Positions 10,901 to 20,589 of a DNA stretch of 64,000 nucleotides are shown here, piece by piece; the first letter of the stretch is position 1, and the number at the start of each line of letters is the position of its first letter. The position numbers and the translations under genes are program-made. The DNA is taken from NCBI GenBank assembly GCA_028583415.1, contig CM053265.1, positions 33,321,294 through 33,385,293 of the forward strand. The letters run 5' to 3'. Below the pieces are notes generated by a model. That model did not search any database. It worked only from the letters and a program-made list of their open reading frames with translations, and had not been told where the DNA came from. The DNA is from Protea cynaroides. Lineage: Eukaryota > Streptophyta > Magnoliopsida > Proteales > Proteaceae.

Positions 10901-11466
10901 AGTGGTCAACATCATCAAGGAAAGAGTAAGAGTAGCTCAGAACCGTCAGAAGCAATATGCAGATAATCGACGAAGAGATCTAGAGTTCGCCGTAGGTGAT
11001 AAAGTAATTTTAAAAGTATCGCCTATGAGAGGATTGAAGAGATTCGGATAGAAAGGAAAATGAAGTCCAAGATATGTCGGACCATATTAAATTTCTAGCT
11101 AAGCGTGGAAAAGTAGCTTATCAGTTAGCACTACCACCATCAATGTCAAGTGTGCACGACGTATTTCACATTTCTCTATTGAAGAAGTATGTCAAAGACC
11201 CAACGCATGTTTTGACAGTAGATTTGCCGGAATTGACTGATGATTTGACATTTGAAGTAACACCAACAGAAATCACCAGTCGAAAGGTCCAACGTCTATG
11301 CAACAGAGATATCTACTATGTTAAGGTCACATGGAAAAGTAGAGACATGGAAGAGGTTACATGGGAAGAAGAAAATTCTATGAGAAAGCAATACCTTGAC
11401 TTGTTTGATTCAGAAGGTATGTACAATTTTGAGGACGAAATTTTTATAAGTTGGGGGGAGTTGTAA
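7976..11466 (+). pseudogene. pol: Element A pol: PR-RT-RNaseH-INT-chromodomain, broken
   Basis: The protease keeps the D-S-G-A motif (near 8020). RT follows at about 8600-9370 with the F-I-D-D-I-L-V-Y catalytic motif. RNase H starts with Y-T-D-A-S-G near 9460. Integrase has an H-H-C-C finger (one Cys replaced near 10280) and a D-D-E core at about 10360-10690. The chromodomain-like end is at about 11280-11410. Frame changes occur near 8690 and 9350. Stops occur at about 10062, 10287 and 11049, with more between 10287 and 10370. After the chromodomain lies the donor AGAAG|GTATGT (11416/11417); the unspliced frame continues 16 codons and stops at 11464-11466. Confidence 0.94.
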
Positions 11467-13304
11467 GACCCGTGTCAAACTAACCCGGTCTTACCACCTT
11501 GAACCAGGTTTACCCATCATGGTCGAGTCAAATGGACCAAGGGCGTGATGGAGATCGAGATCCCAGGTATTAAATCGACCCAAAAACACTTAAAATAAGG
11601 GAAGGGTCGCATACCCAGCCAAGTAGGGTCGGACAGCTTAAGACCCTAGGGTCGACGGGATCATCGACCCTCCCATCGACCCTCGGTTTCTGACGAAACT
11701 GAAATTAGGAAATTTCCTAATTTTTGGTTGGGATACTTTTCAAATCTCAATGGGATTATTATAGGACATTCCTAGTCTATTTAAAGGACGTTCCTAAGCC
11801 ACTTTCACTACTTTCACAACCCTAATTGAATTGAGAGAAAGAGAGAAGAGGGAAAAGAGGAAGAAAGGAGGCAAGGAAGAAGACTTAGCAAAAAGGAGAA
11901 GAATTTGCAGAGAAAAGTAATCTTCTCAGGTATGGATACTAATTCCATGAGTTTATACAGACCTTAGGTTAGATAAGGTTGAGTGTAGGATTTCGGAGAA
12001 ACCCAAACCATCCATCCATGGTTAGGTTTTCATGGAAAAACATAGGAGGATGCACGAAAACTATTTAGATGGATTATACATGGTTCTAGACCATGGAATG
12101 AGTGTTGAATGAATGTAGGAAGTAAGCCATAGGACCCAAACACGAAGAATGGATTTAAAATTGGAAATTGGACCAGAGTGCACCAAGGGTCGCATCAAGG
12201 ATCGATAGGCCATCCGACCCTAGGTGTTTCTGACCATCGACCCTCAGCATTCGGGAAGTTCAGAATGGAGGGAGGGTCGATAGACCGATCGACCCTAGCA
12301 TCGACCCTCAGTTGACAGAATCGTTTTAAATTCCGAATTAATTCTAATTAAATTCTATCGACTTTGTTAGGTCTGCTAGCAATCTAATAACATTGTAACG
12401 GTGATTTTAAAGCTTGGGAAATATCTATTAGCAAGCTAAGGTGAGGAACCTTAACCCCAAACTAAATTGGTTAATAATAAACTATTTTCTATTTCTTGAG
12501 TCCTATGCCATGTTGATTCTAGGCGAATATGTTGTAATGTGCATACAGCATGCCATCCAATATTTCTATTACTTGTTCATGCATATTTACTTTATTATTT
12601 ATAACATGATGATAATGATGATGATGATAGGAATAGGCATGTGCTTGTATGTGTGTGGTTGATGTGCTTGATGCGAGCGAGTATCAGGGGAGGTGTGAAG
12701 AGAACGTCAATAAACGTTAACCTTTGGCGGGTCTCAGCACTTTAGCTCTATCTCTAACTCAAGTCTTGTGCATTGGCATCGTTGTATCGCCATTACCTTA
12801 TCAGAACTATTATGTCGTAGAGTATCAGGGGAGGTGGTTTCGGTCCTTGTAGTCTCTAACTCTACCGGGGGGCCTTAGCTCTATCTCTATGGGCATTCTG
12901 AGGGATGCTGGGGTGAGGCCGTGGATACAATGTTTGGCATTAGGATTGGTTAGTAGCGAGCCCAGTTTGCAAGCCCTCGCTAACAGGGGCTTACGTGTTG
13001 GTATAGCATTATATAGCAATAAACATTAACCTTTGTTGTATAATGTTATGGTAGGGTGGATGGGGACGACGATAAACGTTAACCTTCGAGTAGGCTTCCA
13101 CACCCTATGTATAGAGGCGGTGTCAATAAACGTTAACCTTTGACCACCCAACCTTTCTGTTGCACATTGCAAACTATAAACCAAAGACCAAAGATATGAA
13201 TTGACTTTTTGCATGCATATGTATTGTTGCGTTGTTTTGGCTACTCACTGAGCCGTGTTGTGTGCTCACCCCTCGACGTCGAATATTTTTAGTTGATGAT
13301 GCAG
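11417..13304 (+). other. Predicted pol-tail intron spanning the polypurine tract and 3' LTR
   Basis: The donor AGAAG|GTATGT falls in phase 1 of a Gly codon just after the chromodomain. The acceptor GATGATGCAG|GT falls in the 3' LTR and restores the same phase. The length is 1888 bp, against 1942 bp in C and 1960 bp in E. A spliced RNA would lack polypurine tract and U3 and could not serve as a replication template. Confidence 0.65.
11453..11460 (+). other. Polypurine tract
   Basis: GGGGGGAG lies one base before the 3' LTR. The same tract precedes the 3' LTRs of B (1359-1367) and C (27520 onward), and of E with one more G. Confidence 0.9.
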
Positions 13305-13713
13305 GTTATACAGTTGAAGATTTTATGAACGCGTCAGCGTATGGGAATGTTGCAGCTATGGAAGTAGGAAATGAAGACGATACACACGACTCCTCTTGCG
13401 AGTGCAACTCGTGTGTATTTGACTAGATATTTTTATAGGTTTCTTTATTGGATTTATAAGACATGTATTTGGTATTTAATTAATTATGTCTCAGTTAAAC
13501 ACAGAATAATTTGCTATTATTTATGAATATCATTTTAGTTCTCAATTCATTTATTTATAAGACTTCCGCTATTGTGTGTTTACTCTGATTATGATGGTGA
13601 GTATATGAAGGTTCAGGTAACGCGGGGATAGCCTATTTGAGATCCTGGTTGAACCGTTGGTTATTTAGCGGTTCATCACAACATTCTGAAATGTGTGGAA
13701 TTGGGGTGTGACA
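11462..13713 (+). repeat. 3' LTR of element A
   Basis: 2252 bp, starting TGTAAGACCC and ending GGGGTGTGACA, followed by TCTTC. It lacks about 60 bp present in the 5' LTR between two GGGTCGGAC repeats, and one CATCGACCCTAG repeat unit, which together explain most of the length difference. Confidence 0.96.
13305..13426 (+). CDS. LTR-borne terminal exon of pol, 3' LTR copy of element A
   Basis: This is the predicted last coding exon of Gag-Pol. The first two bases complete the split Gly codon. The frame then runs Y-T-V-E-D-F, a Met (ATG 13325) and 32 further codons to TAG 13424-13426. The tail ends H-D-S-S-C-E-C-N-S-C-V-F-D. Compared with the copy at 56712-56833, all eight differences in the last 13 codons are third-position and silent. 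It would add about 40 residues, acidic then Cys-rich, after the chromodomain. No known domain is recognised. Confidence 0.7.
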
Positions 13714-13718
13714 TCTTC
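13714..13718. other. Target-site duplication of element A, right copy
   Basis: TCTTC, identical to 1779-1783. From here the minus-strand integrase of element B resumes without loss. Confidence 0.95.
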
Positions 13719-16700
13719 AATCCTCGCATAGGCGATACCTTCAGAAATACTTTATCACCTACGGCGAACTCTATATCTCTTCGTCGAGTATCTGCCTATT
13801 TCTTCTGACGGTTCTGAGCGCTTCTCACTCTTTCCTTGATAATGTCGACCACTCGACAAGTCTCTTCAACGAATTCCGGTCGAACAATACAACGTTCTCC
13901 AACTTCATTCCAGAACAAAGGAGTTCGACACTTCCTGCCATACAGTGCTTCATAAGGTGACATCTGTATAGTAGCCTGATAGCTATTGTTATAAGCGAAC
14001 TCGATCAATGGTAAACTTTCATCCCATGATCCCTGAAATCAAATACAAATACTCGTAGCATATCTTCTAGAATCTGAATTGTGCGCTCTGACTGTCCATC
14101 TGTCTGTGGGTGGAATGCAGTACTGAACTTCAACATTGTACCCATAGCCTTTTGCAATCCTTCCCAAAATTTAGAAGTAAATCGTGGATCTCTATCCGAC
14201 ACAATGCTTTCTGGTACACCGTGTAAGCGAACAATGTTATCCACATACAGCTTTGCTAACCTTTCCAGTGTATACTGAGGTCCTCTAGGTATGAAACGAG
14301 CTGTCTTTGTCAGACGGTCTACAATCACCCAAACTCCGTCTACTACTCGAGGAGTCAATGGTAGTCCCGTGATGAAGTCCATAGTGATGCAGTCCCATTT
14401 CCATGCTAGTTCCAGTAACGGCTGCAATAGTCCTGCGGGTCTTTGTCGTTCAGCCATTACTTTCTGACAATTTAGGCATTGAGACACGAAATTAGCTACA
14501 TCTGCTTTCATTCCCCTCCACCAGTATAATTTCTTTAGGTCAAGATCAATCTTTGTAGTTCCAAGATATACCAAGTAGATCGTGGTGTGGGCTTCTTTCA
14601 TGAGTCGGTGTCTAATGTCTACACTTTCTGCTTCGGGTACACATATTCTTCCTTTGTATTTCAGTACCTTCTCGTCATCCAAGGTGAACTCAGGGTTAGT
14701 CCTACCTTTCTCAATATCTTCGTGTACTGTTTTCAGATAAGGATCTGCTTTGATAGCTGTCTTCACTTCATCCACTATATCCGGTATAATCTTCAATGCC
14801 GCAAACATATTCGAAAACCAATGAATAAACCCTTGGTTGGATGATCCATCCGTTGTGTCTATCACATACTGCTCGTTGCCGTGATTGAATACCATTCCGG
14901 TAGTGCACATTGCCGCAGTCGTGCTAACTTCTCCTTGAGATTTTATCATCGCTTTTCTGCTCAATGCATCTGCTACTACGTTCACTTTTCCTGGATGAAA
15001 CTGGATATCACAATCATTGTCTTTCAATAGTTCCAGCAATCTTCTTTGTCTCATATTCAACTCCTTCTGATTAAATAAATAAGTAAGACTTTTATGGTCC
15101 GACTTGATCTGGAATTTCTCTCCGTATAGGTAGTGTCTCCATATCTTGACAGTATGTACTACTGCTGCTAACTCCAAATCATGAGTGGGGTAATTTTTCT
15201 CATGTACCTTCAATTGTCTCGAGGCATAGGTAATCACTAGCTCTCCTTGCATAAGCACACATCCTAATCCCAATAAGGTAAATGTCTGTCCTGGGATAGG
15301 AATAGTCAAAATCGAAGCGGATATCAATCTGGTCTTCAGTGTTTGAAAACTCTTTTCACACTTATCCGTCCATACAAATTTTTCACCTTTCTTGGTCAAA
15401 CTGGTGAGAGGTACGATAATCCTAGAATAGTCTTCTACGAATCTCCGATAATAACTAGCTAGACCCAGAACACTTCTAATTTCTAAAACGCTCTTTGGTG
15501 CTTCCCACTTTACGATAACCTCGATCTTACTGGGGTCCACTTTGATTCCTTCAGCGGATACTACATGGCCTAGAGAGGCGACTTCACTTAGCCAAAACTC
15601 ACCATTTGAAAATTTGGCGTATAACTTCTCTTTCCTTAAATGCTGTAGGGCTGCATTTAGGTTCTTGACATGGGTTTCCTTGTCTTTGGAGTATACCAAT
15701 ATGTCATCAATAAATACTATCACCGACGTGTCCAACATATCGTGGAAAACTCGGTTCGTAAGTTCCATGAATGTTGCCGGTGCATTAGTTAATCCGGATG
15801 ACATCACTAAGAATTCATAATGTCCGTATCTTGTCCTGAAAGCTGTCTTCGGAATGTCACCTTCATTAATCTTCAGTTGATGATAGCCTGATCGAAGATC
15901 GATCTTTGAAAATACTTTTTCTCCCTGTAACTGATCGATCAAGTCATCGATCTGAGGTAGCGGATATCGAATCTTGATTGGCAGCTTATTCAACTCTCAA
16001 TAGTCGATACATAATCGAATGCTACCATCCTTCTTCTTTACGAACAACACCGGTGCTCCCCATGGAGATATACTAGGTCTAATATAACCCATATCCAGCA
16101 GTTCTTGTAATTGCACTTTTAATTCCTTCAGTTCAGTAGGAGCCATTCTATAAGGTGCTTTTGATACTAGTGCGGCTCTGGGTAGAAGGTCTATTACAAA
16201 CTCCGTGGCTCGGTCGGGTGGTAATCCGGGTAGTTCCTCTGGAAATACATCTGGGTAATCCCGCACGACATCAATATCTTCCATTCGTGGCGCATCCTTG
16301 GTTAGGTCGACCACTAATACTAGATATCCGATGGCTCCCTTTCTCAAGGCACTTCTTAGCCTTTAATGCTGAGAGTATGAGCTTGCGTCTCCTGGGAAGT
16401 TTGGTTCCCGAGAAACTGAATTCTGCTCCTTCTTTGTCTTTGAACGTTAGCTTCTTTTCGGCGCATAATAGGTTTGCTGAATGCCGAGCTAACCACTCCA
16501 TTCCCAAGATGATGTCAAAGTCTGCCATCTCAAGTTGTATTAAAGTTGCATCTAAGGTTTTCTCGCCAATGAGAACTGGACATGGCCCATAACCTTTCTC
16601 TAATTCCACTTCTAATCCCATCGGTAACCGTACAAGTAATTTGTAGTCTAATGTTTTGATGGGTAAATTGATCTTCTTTCCAAATGACACAGATATAAAT

Positions 16701-16761
16701 GAATGAGTAGCTCTGGAATCAAAGAGTACTCTGGCGGGAATGCCATTGATAGGTACGATAC
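13719..16761 (-). pseudogene. pol: Element B pol, main part
   Basis: Read right to left: protease (about 16740-16400), RT, RNase H and integrase. The protease active site reads D-S-R-A instead of D-S-G-A. Frame breaks occur near 16340 and 16000, where a damaged codon run gives a stop in the R-E-L-N region. The 662-residue stretch 15993-14005 covers RT (F-I-D-D intact) to integrase. RNase H has an in-frame loss of about seven residues including the first catalytic Asp (near 15275). The integrase zinc finger has lost its H-P-G-S histidine (near 14570). A frameshift near 14030 and a stop at 13796 follow. The gene continues at 1783-1354. Confidence 0.94.
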
Positions 16762-16831
16762 CTGTGATTCGTTTTTACTTAGTCTACATGCTCAATCAAT
16801 GTAATTATAACCTTAAAAGTTTCGGTCATAC
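16762..16831 (-). other. Gag/protease mini-intron, intact signals
   Basis: The donor CACAG|GTATGACC (16831) and acceptor AATCACAG|GT (16762) give 70 bp, AT-rich, with GACTAAG as a possible branch site. Without splicing, gag runs on 17 codons past the donor and ends at 16779, while pol lies in the +1 frame with stops before it. With splicing, the frames join through a split Gly codon. Confidence 0.7.
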
Positions 16832-18071
16832 CTGTGACCACATCGGGCGATGCGGCGGCATCCTCTGATGTAACACCATATACCCGTCCTTGATGTAACT
16901 GCTTCTTGGGTTTTGGGCATTCTCTTGCCATATGCCCTGGTTGGTTGCAGTTATAGCACTTTGGGGCTTTAGAATTTGGCTTTGGCTGTGGTTGAGCTGC
17001 GGAAGTAGACTTTGGTGCAGTAGCAATATTCTGAGGACGAAAAGGTTTATACATCCTATTATTGCCTCCGTTGTAGGAGTTTCCGACTGGTCTCTTGATG
17101 CCTCTGTTCTGGGAGAAATAACTCTCCTTCTGGCTCGATTCGATCACTCGAGCAATCTGGACAGCTTCGTTGTAGATTTTCTTCTCTAAGCCCAGAACAT
17201 TTTCTCTTATGCTTCCTCTTAGTCCCGCGACAAACCTACGGGTTTTGGTATCTTCTTCCTGCATACTAGCCGGTGCGAAGAAAAACAGCTCTTCATAGCG
17301 CTGTTGATACGAGTCTATGGACATCTGCCCCTGGTACAGACTCAAGAACTCTTTCTCCATTGAATCTCTGAAGCTTCTTGGGAAATACTTCTTGAAGAAC
17401 ACTTCTTTATATATAGCCCATGTCAGTAGGGCGTGCTTGGTCAATAAGTACGTCTTTGTAGATTTCCACCAATGGTGTGCATCGCCTTTGAGCATGAAGG
17501 TGGCACATAATACTTTCTCTTCCTCGGTGATAGTCATCATAAGGAAGTTCCTTTCCATCTCATCTATCCAGTGTGCTGGCCACAGTGGATCAGACGGCTT
17601 GTCGTTGAATTCTCTCGGTTTCATTTTCAAAAATCTCTCCACTAGCCGGGAGTGATCCAGTTGATTTTGGTATGCCCCAAACATAGGGGGTGGGTAGTTG
17701 TACATCCCTTGTGCTGCTTCTGGGACCTGCACTAGAATTGGTGCAGGCGGTTGTTGCGGTGTCTGAGGAGCTAGGTGGTTACCCACTGGTGCTGCACTGG
17801 CTTGCCCAGTGTGTATGGGTGCAGCCTGAGTGGCTTGATAAATAATCCCCATGGCAACCTGCATTTGAGCTTGTGCGTGTTGCATCTGCTGTAGCTGCTG
17901 AGCTAGGTTCATAACCACAGTTGCTAGCTCCGGTGGTGGAGGTGGCAAATTTGTAGGGTTTGCCGGTTCTGGATTACCCTGTGCATGGTTATTCTCTTGA
18001 CTAGTATCCTCCACTGGTGGTGGTAGTGGGACTGTATTTCGGGTCTGTCGGGTAACTCTACGTCTAGACAT
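16779..18071 (-). CDS. gag: Element B gag, intact
   Basis: A 430-residue Gag polyprotein that would form the virus-like particle and bind element RNA. I chose the ATG at 18071 because it matches the gag start of element A; an in-frame ATG at 18110 lies upstream of the predicted acceptor. In order: a basic N-terminus, a Pro-rich stretch, a Gln-rich helix-like segment, the retrotransposon gag core (about residues 150-300, with W-I-D-E-M-E-R-N-F and F-F-K-K-Y-F-P), a Gln/Pro linker, and a CCHC knuckle at about 372-386. It is the only long retroelement ORF in the window with no break. Codons after 16831 are intronic if the mini-intron is spliced. Confidence 0.93.
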   Translation of the reverse strand: MSRRRVTRQTRNTVPLPPPVEDTSQENNHAQGNPEPANPTNLPPPPPELATVVMNLAQQLQQMQHAQAQMQVAMGIIYQATQAAPIHTGQASAAPVGNHLAPQTPQQPPAPILVQVPEAAQGMYNYPPPMFGAYQNQLDHSRLVERFLKMKPREFNDKPSDPLWPAHWIDEMERNFLMMTITEEEKVLCATFMLKGDAHHWWKSTKTYLLTKHALLTWAIYKEVFFKKYFPRSFRDSMEKEFLSLYQGQMSIDSYQQRYEELFFFAPASMQEEDTKTRRFVAGLRGSIRENVLGLEKKIYNEAVQIARVIESSQKESYFSQNRGIKRPVGNSYNGGNNRMYKPFRPQNIATAPKSTSAAQPQPKPNSKAPKCYNCNQPGHMARECPKPKKQLHQGRVYGVTSEDAAASPDVVTGMTETFKVIITLIEHVD

Positions 18072-18096
18072 ATTTCTTTTTGAAGATTGGTGGTGC

Positions 18097-18106
18097 CTGA
18101 AAATCA
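18097..18106 (-). promoter_or_regulatory. Predicted 3' splice acceptor upstream of gag, element B
   Basis: On the minus strand GATTTTCAG|GC, 26 bp before the gag ATG, identical in form to the element A site at 6638. Confidence 0.5.
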
Positions 18107-18204
18107 TCAAAATTGGTGAGGAATCATTTATGTGTCATGTAGGCACACTAACCAATAATCAACTCCAATTCTAGCTCATTTTATAACAAAATACTATCTT
18201 TTCT

Positions 18205-18350
18205 ATACAGGGTCGATGGTGAGGGTCGATGGTATGTCAGACCCTTAATGTCCGACCCTGTGTTTTTCTGTCAGATTCCCGAGAGCTGAGGGTCAATTAG
18301 AGGGTCGATCAGAGGGTCGATGGCTCTAGTCGAGTTGTTCGACCCTCTGA
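18205..18350. promoter_or_regulatory. GGGTCGA/TCGACCC motif cluster between gag and aORF, element B
   Basis: Multiple GGGTCGA and TCGACCC copies lie in the divergent spacer, as at 6310-6530. The predicted aORF leader exon follows on the plus strand, ending at 18503. Confidence 0.55.
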
Positions 18351-18503
18351 CCAAAAATCATATTTTTAAAGTTTGATTTTGGGTCATTTTCTATTATTTC
18401 CCTACCGTTTCAACTCGCCTCTTCTCTCCGAGTTGCTACAGTGCTACTTCACTATTGTGGATCGATTTTAGTCCGAGTTTCGACATCCACTTCATCCCTA
18501 AAG

Positions 18504-18946
18504 GTATGCTTTCCCATTTTTACCTGTTTTTAGGTTTCCATTCCTAGGTTTTTTCCCATTTAACTTGTATTTTTCAAATTAAACTTTTTCCAACCATAAA
18601 AATTCGATTTTTATTGGGAGCTTTTGTTGTTGGTGTCTTGAGGAACGAATGCCCTCAAAATTTTTTGAGTTTCATCGGTTGGTTATCGAGAAACTTAATT
18701 TTTTCTCTTTTTGCCCTAATTTGTCGAAATTTTTCGATTTCTTGCAATTCCTACAAATTGGACCTTGTCAGTTAAAATTTCCTTCTGTTTAACTATTGTA
18801 TGATGTGTTGGAACTTACGTAGGTCCTCTTGCCCACTTGTATGGGTGAAAAGTGAGGCTTTTGACCAACTTACGTCGTTATAATGCCCAATTTTTAAATT
18901 TTTATCCTATTAACTCCTTGTTTTCCTTTTTCTTTCTTATCTGCAG
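18504..18946 (+). other. Predicted 5' UTR intron of the aORF, element B
   Basis: The donor TAAAG|GTATGC and the acceptor CTTATCTGCAG, after a clear pyrimidine tract, end five bases before the ATG at 18952. Length 443 bp. Nothing else is visible in this spacer apart from sequence conserved with the A and E copies. Confidence 0.6.
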
Positions 18947-18951
18947 ATACT

Positions 18952-20311
18952 ATGGCTCGTACCAAAGTACCGAGAGTTCGTGATCCGCTTCGCTTCCGCT
19001 CCAATGAAGCCGAGGCACAGTATGCCTACTATACAGGCAAAAAAGTGGAAGGGGGTCGTATGGTGAACCTGGCTGAGCTAGCCTTGTTCAATGTAGAGAG
19101 AGCTTTTGGTGATATGGGGTGGCTCCCTGTCATCACATACGATGCGTGCACACGTCCAGAGTTAGTGCGCCAGTTCTACTATAACCTTCAGATTGTGGGA
19201 AACCACAATGATGTGGAGCTTGGTCAGGAGTTGCGCATCACTAGCTACGTCAAGGGGGTGCAGATTTCCTTTGATTATCGACAGCTGGCCGACCTGTTGG
19301 GCATTCCTTATGATGGTCCTATGGTGTACTGTGCACCTGGTCAGCACGACTTTATTGAGATGTGGTTGCGGGCCAAGATTGATAGTCAATTATTACAGCC
19401 CGATCGCTGGCAGATGAGGGCATGCTACTTGCGTCCGGCTCCGCGGGTGTTCTGTAGGATCATTCAGCATAACCTGATCCCACAGAGTGGGCACTATGAG
19501 AGGGTGTCTCAGCTAACCCAGTTTTTGATCTACAGTATATGCACTCATCAGCCCGTATGTCTTCCTTACATCATCATGCGGACGATGATCAGTGCTACAT
19601 TGTCCGGTCATAGGGGTAACCTACCCTATGGATGTATGATCACCACACTGTTGATTCGTCTGGGTGTTGACCTAGTTGATAAGAAGATTCAGGAGAAGAC
19701 CTTCTCTTCGCCACTAGATTGGGAGGCTTATATGCAAGATGGGACTTCGAGACGCTCAGGTTAGCGATGATGAGAGGAACGCGATGGTGCGCCCTCACAC
19801 TCGGGTTGAGGTGGCTGATGCTGAGGCTGCTGCTGCTGCTGCTAGAGCTCAGGTGGATCCCGTCGACGATGATGATCGTATGTACATGGACGTCAATGCG
19901 ATACCCCCGCCTTTACCTACACATGCGGCTGGAGTTGGTACTTCGCATGCGGCGGATTCTGTACCTGAGACTGGTCCTTCTCATGAGGCTGGTCCTTCGC
20001 ATCCGTCTTCTGATATGATGGAGATGTTGCGCGAGATCAGAGAGACTCAGCGCAGATCGGACCTGAGGATGGAGGAGTTGCTAGATGCTCAGCGCATGAG
20101 AGTGGATGAGCTGTTGGCTACTCAGCACACATCTGACGTGCGGATAGGTGAGCTCATGGAGATCCAGCGTGCGACTAACAGGAGAGTAGCCGATCTCATA
20201 GCTAGTCTACAGACGACCCAGACTCAGATAGCCTGGTTGACTAGAGTCTATGCTGAGGACTACGACAGAGATCGTGAGGCTCCACCTCCTCCTTCGCCTC
20301 CCGCTTCCTGA
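18952..20311 (+). pseudogene. Antisense aORF of element B, one frameshift
   Basis: Homologue of 5729-4383. ATG 18952; the first frame ends at 19764 because one base is gained near 19735, and the homologous frame continues 19739-20311. The N-terminal domain resembles the plant transposon protein domain (PF20167-like). The C-terminal part has an Ala/Pro-rich linker, a heptad-rich coiled-coil-like stretch and a P-P-P-P-S-P-P-A-S end. The stop lies about 260 bp from the primer site, so its message would run antisense to the genomic RNA leader. Confidence 0.8.
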
Positions 20312-20574
20312 TTGTACTTTTTGTTTTTCCTGTACTTCAGAGCAACTGTCCGGGTTGTGGACTGTACTCTACTTTAGATATATATTTACACTTTGTTTTG
20401 TGCTCATTGTATGTCAACTTGTTTCTCCTTTTAATAGATGTATTATTCTTTTTTCAAATTTGGTCTCAACATCACTTGTGCTTATAATGTGTTAAAATTA
20501 CTGTTTTTCTTTTATCCTATCTCAGTTCACAATTGCGATAAATGTATGATAGTTCAGCGGGCAAGGCCTGAGAT

Positions 20575-20586
20575 GCTCTGATACCA
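20575..20586 (-). other. Primer binding site of element B
   Basis: On the minus strand TGGTATCAGAGC, initiator Met tRNA match, three bases inside the LTR end. Confidence 0.95.
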
Positions 20587-20589
20587 AGT

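Larger units (their letters stand above)
1784..13713 (+). mobile_element. Element A: Ty3/gypsy chromovirus nested in element B
   Basis: It is a full-structure plus-strand element of 11,930 bp. The parts are LTR 1784-4105, Met-tRNA primer site, antisense aORF, divergent spacer, gag, pol with chromodomain, polypurine tract, and LTR 11462-13713. TCTTC flanks both ends. Domain order PR-RT-RNaseH-INT-chromodomain, together with the chromodomain-like end, points to the Tekay/Del group of chromoviruses. gag and pol carry frameshifts and stops, so the copy is not autonomous. Because it splits B, it is younger than B. Confidence 0.96.
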
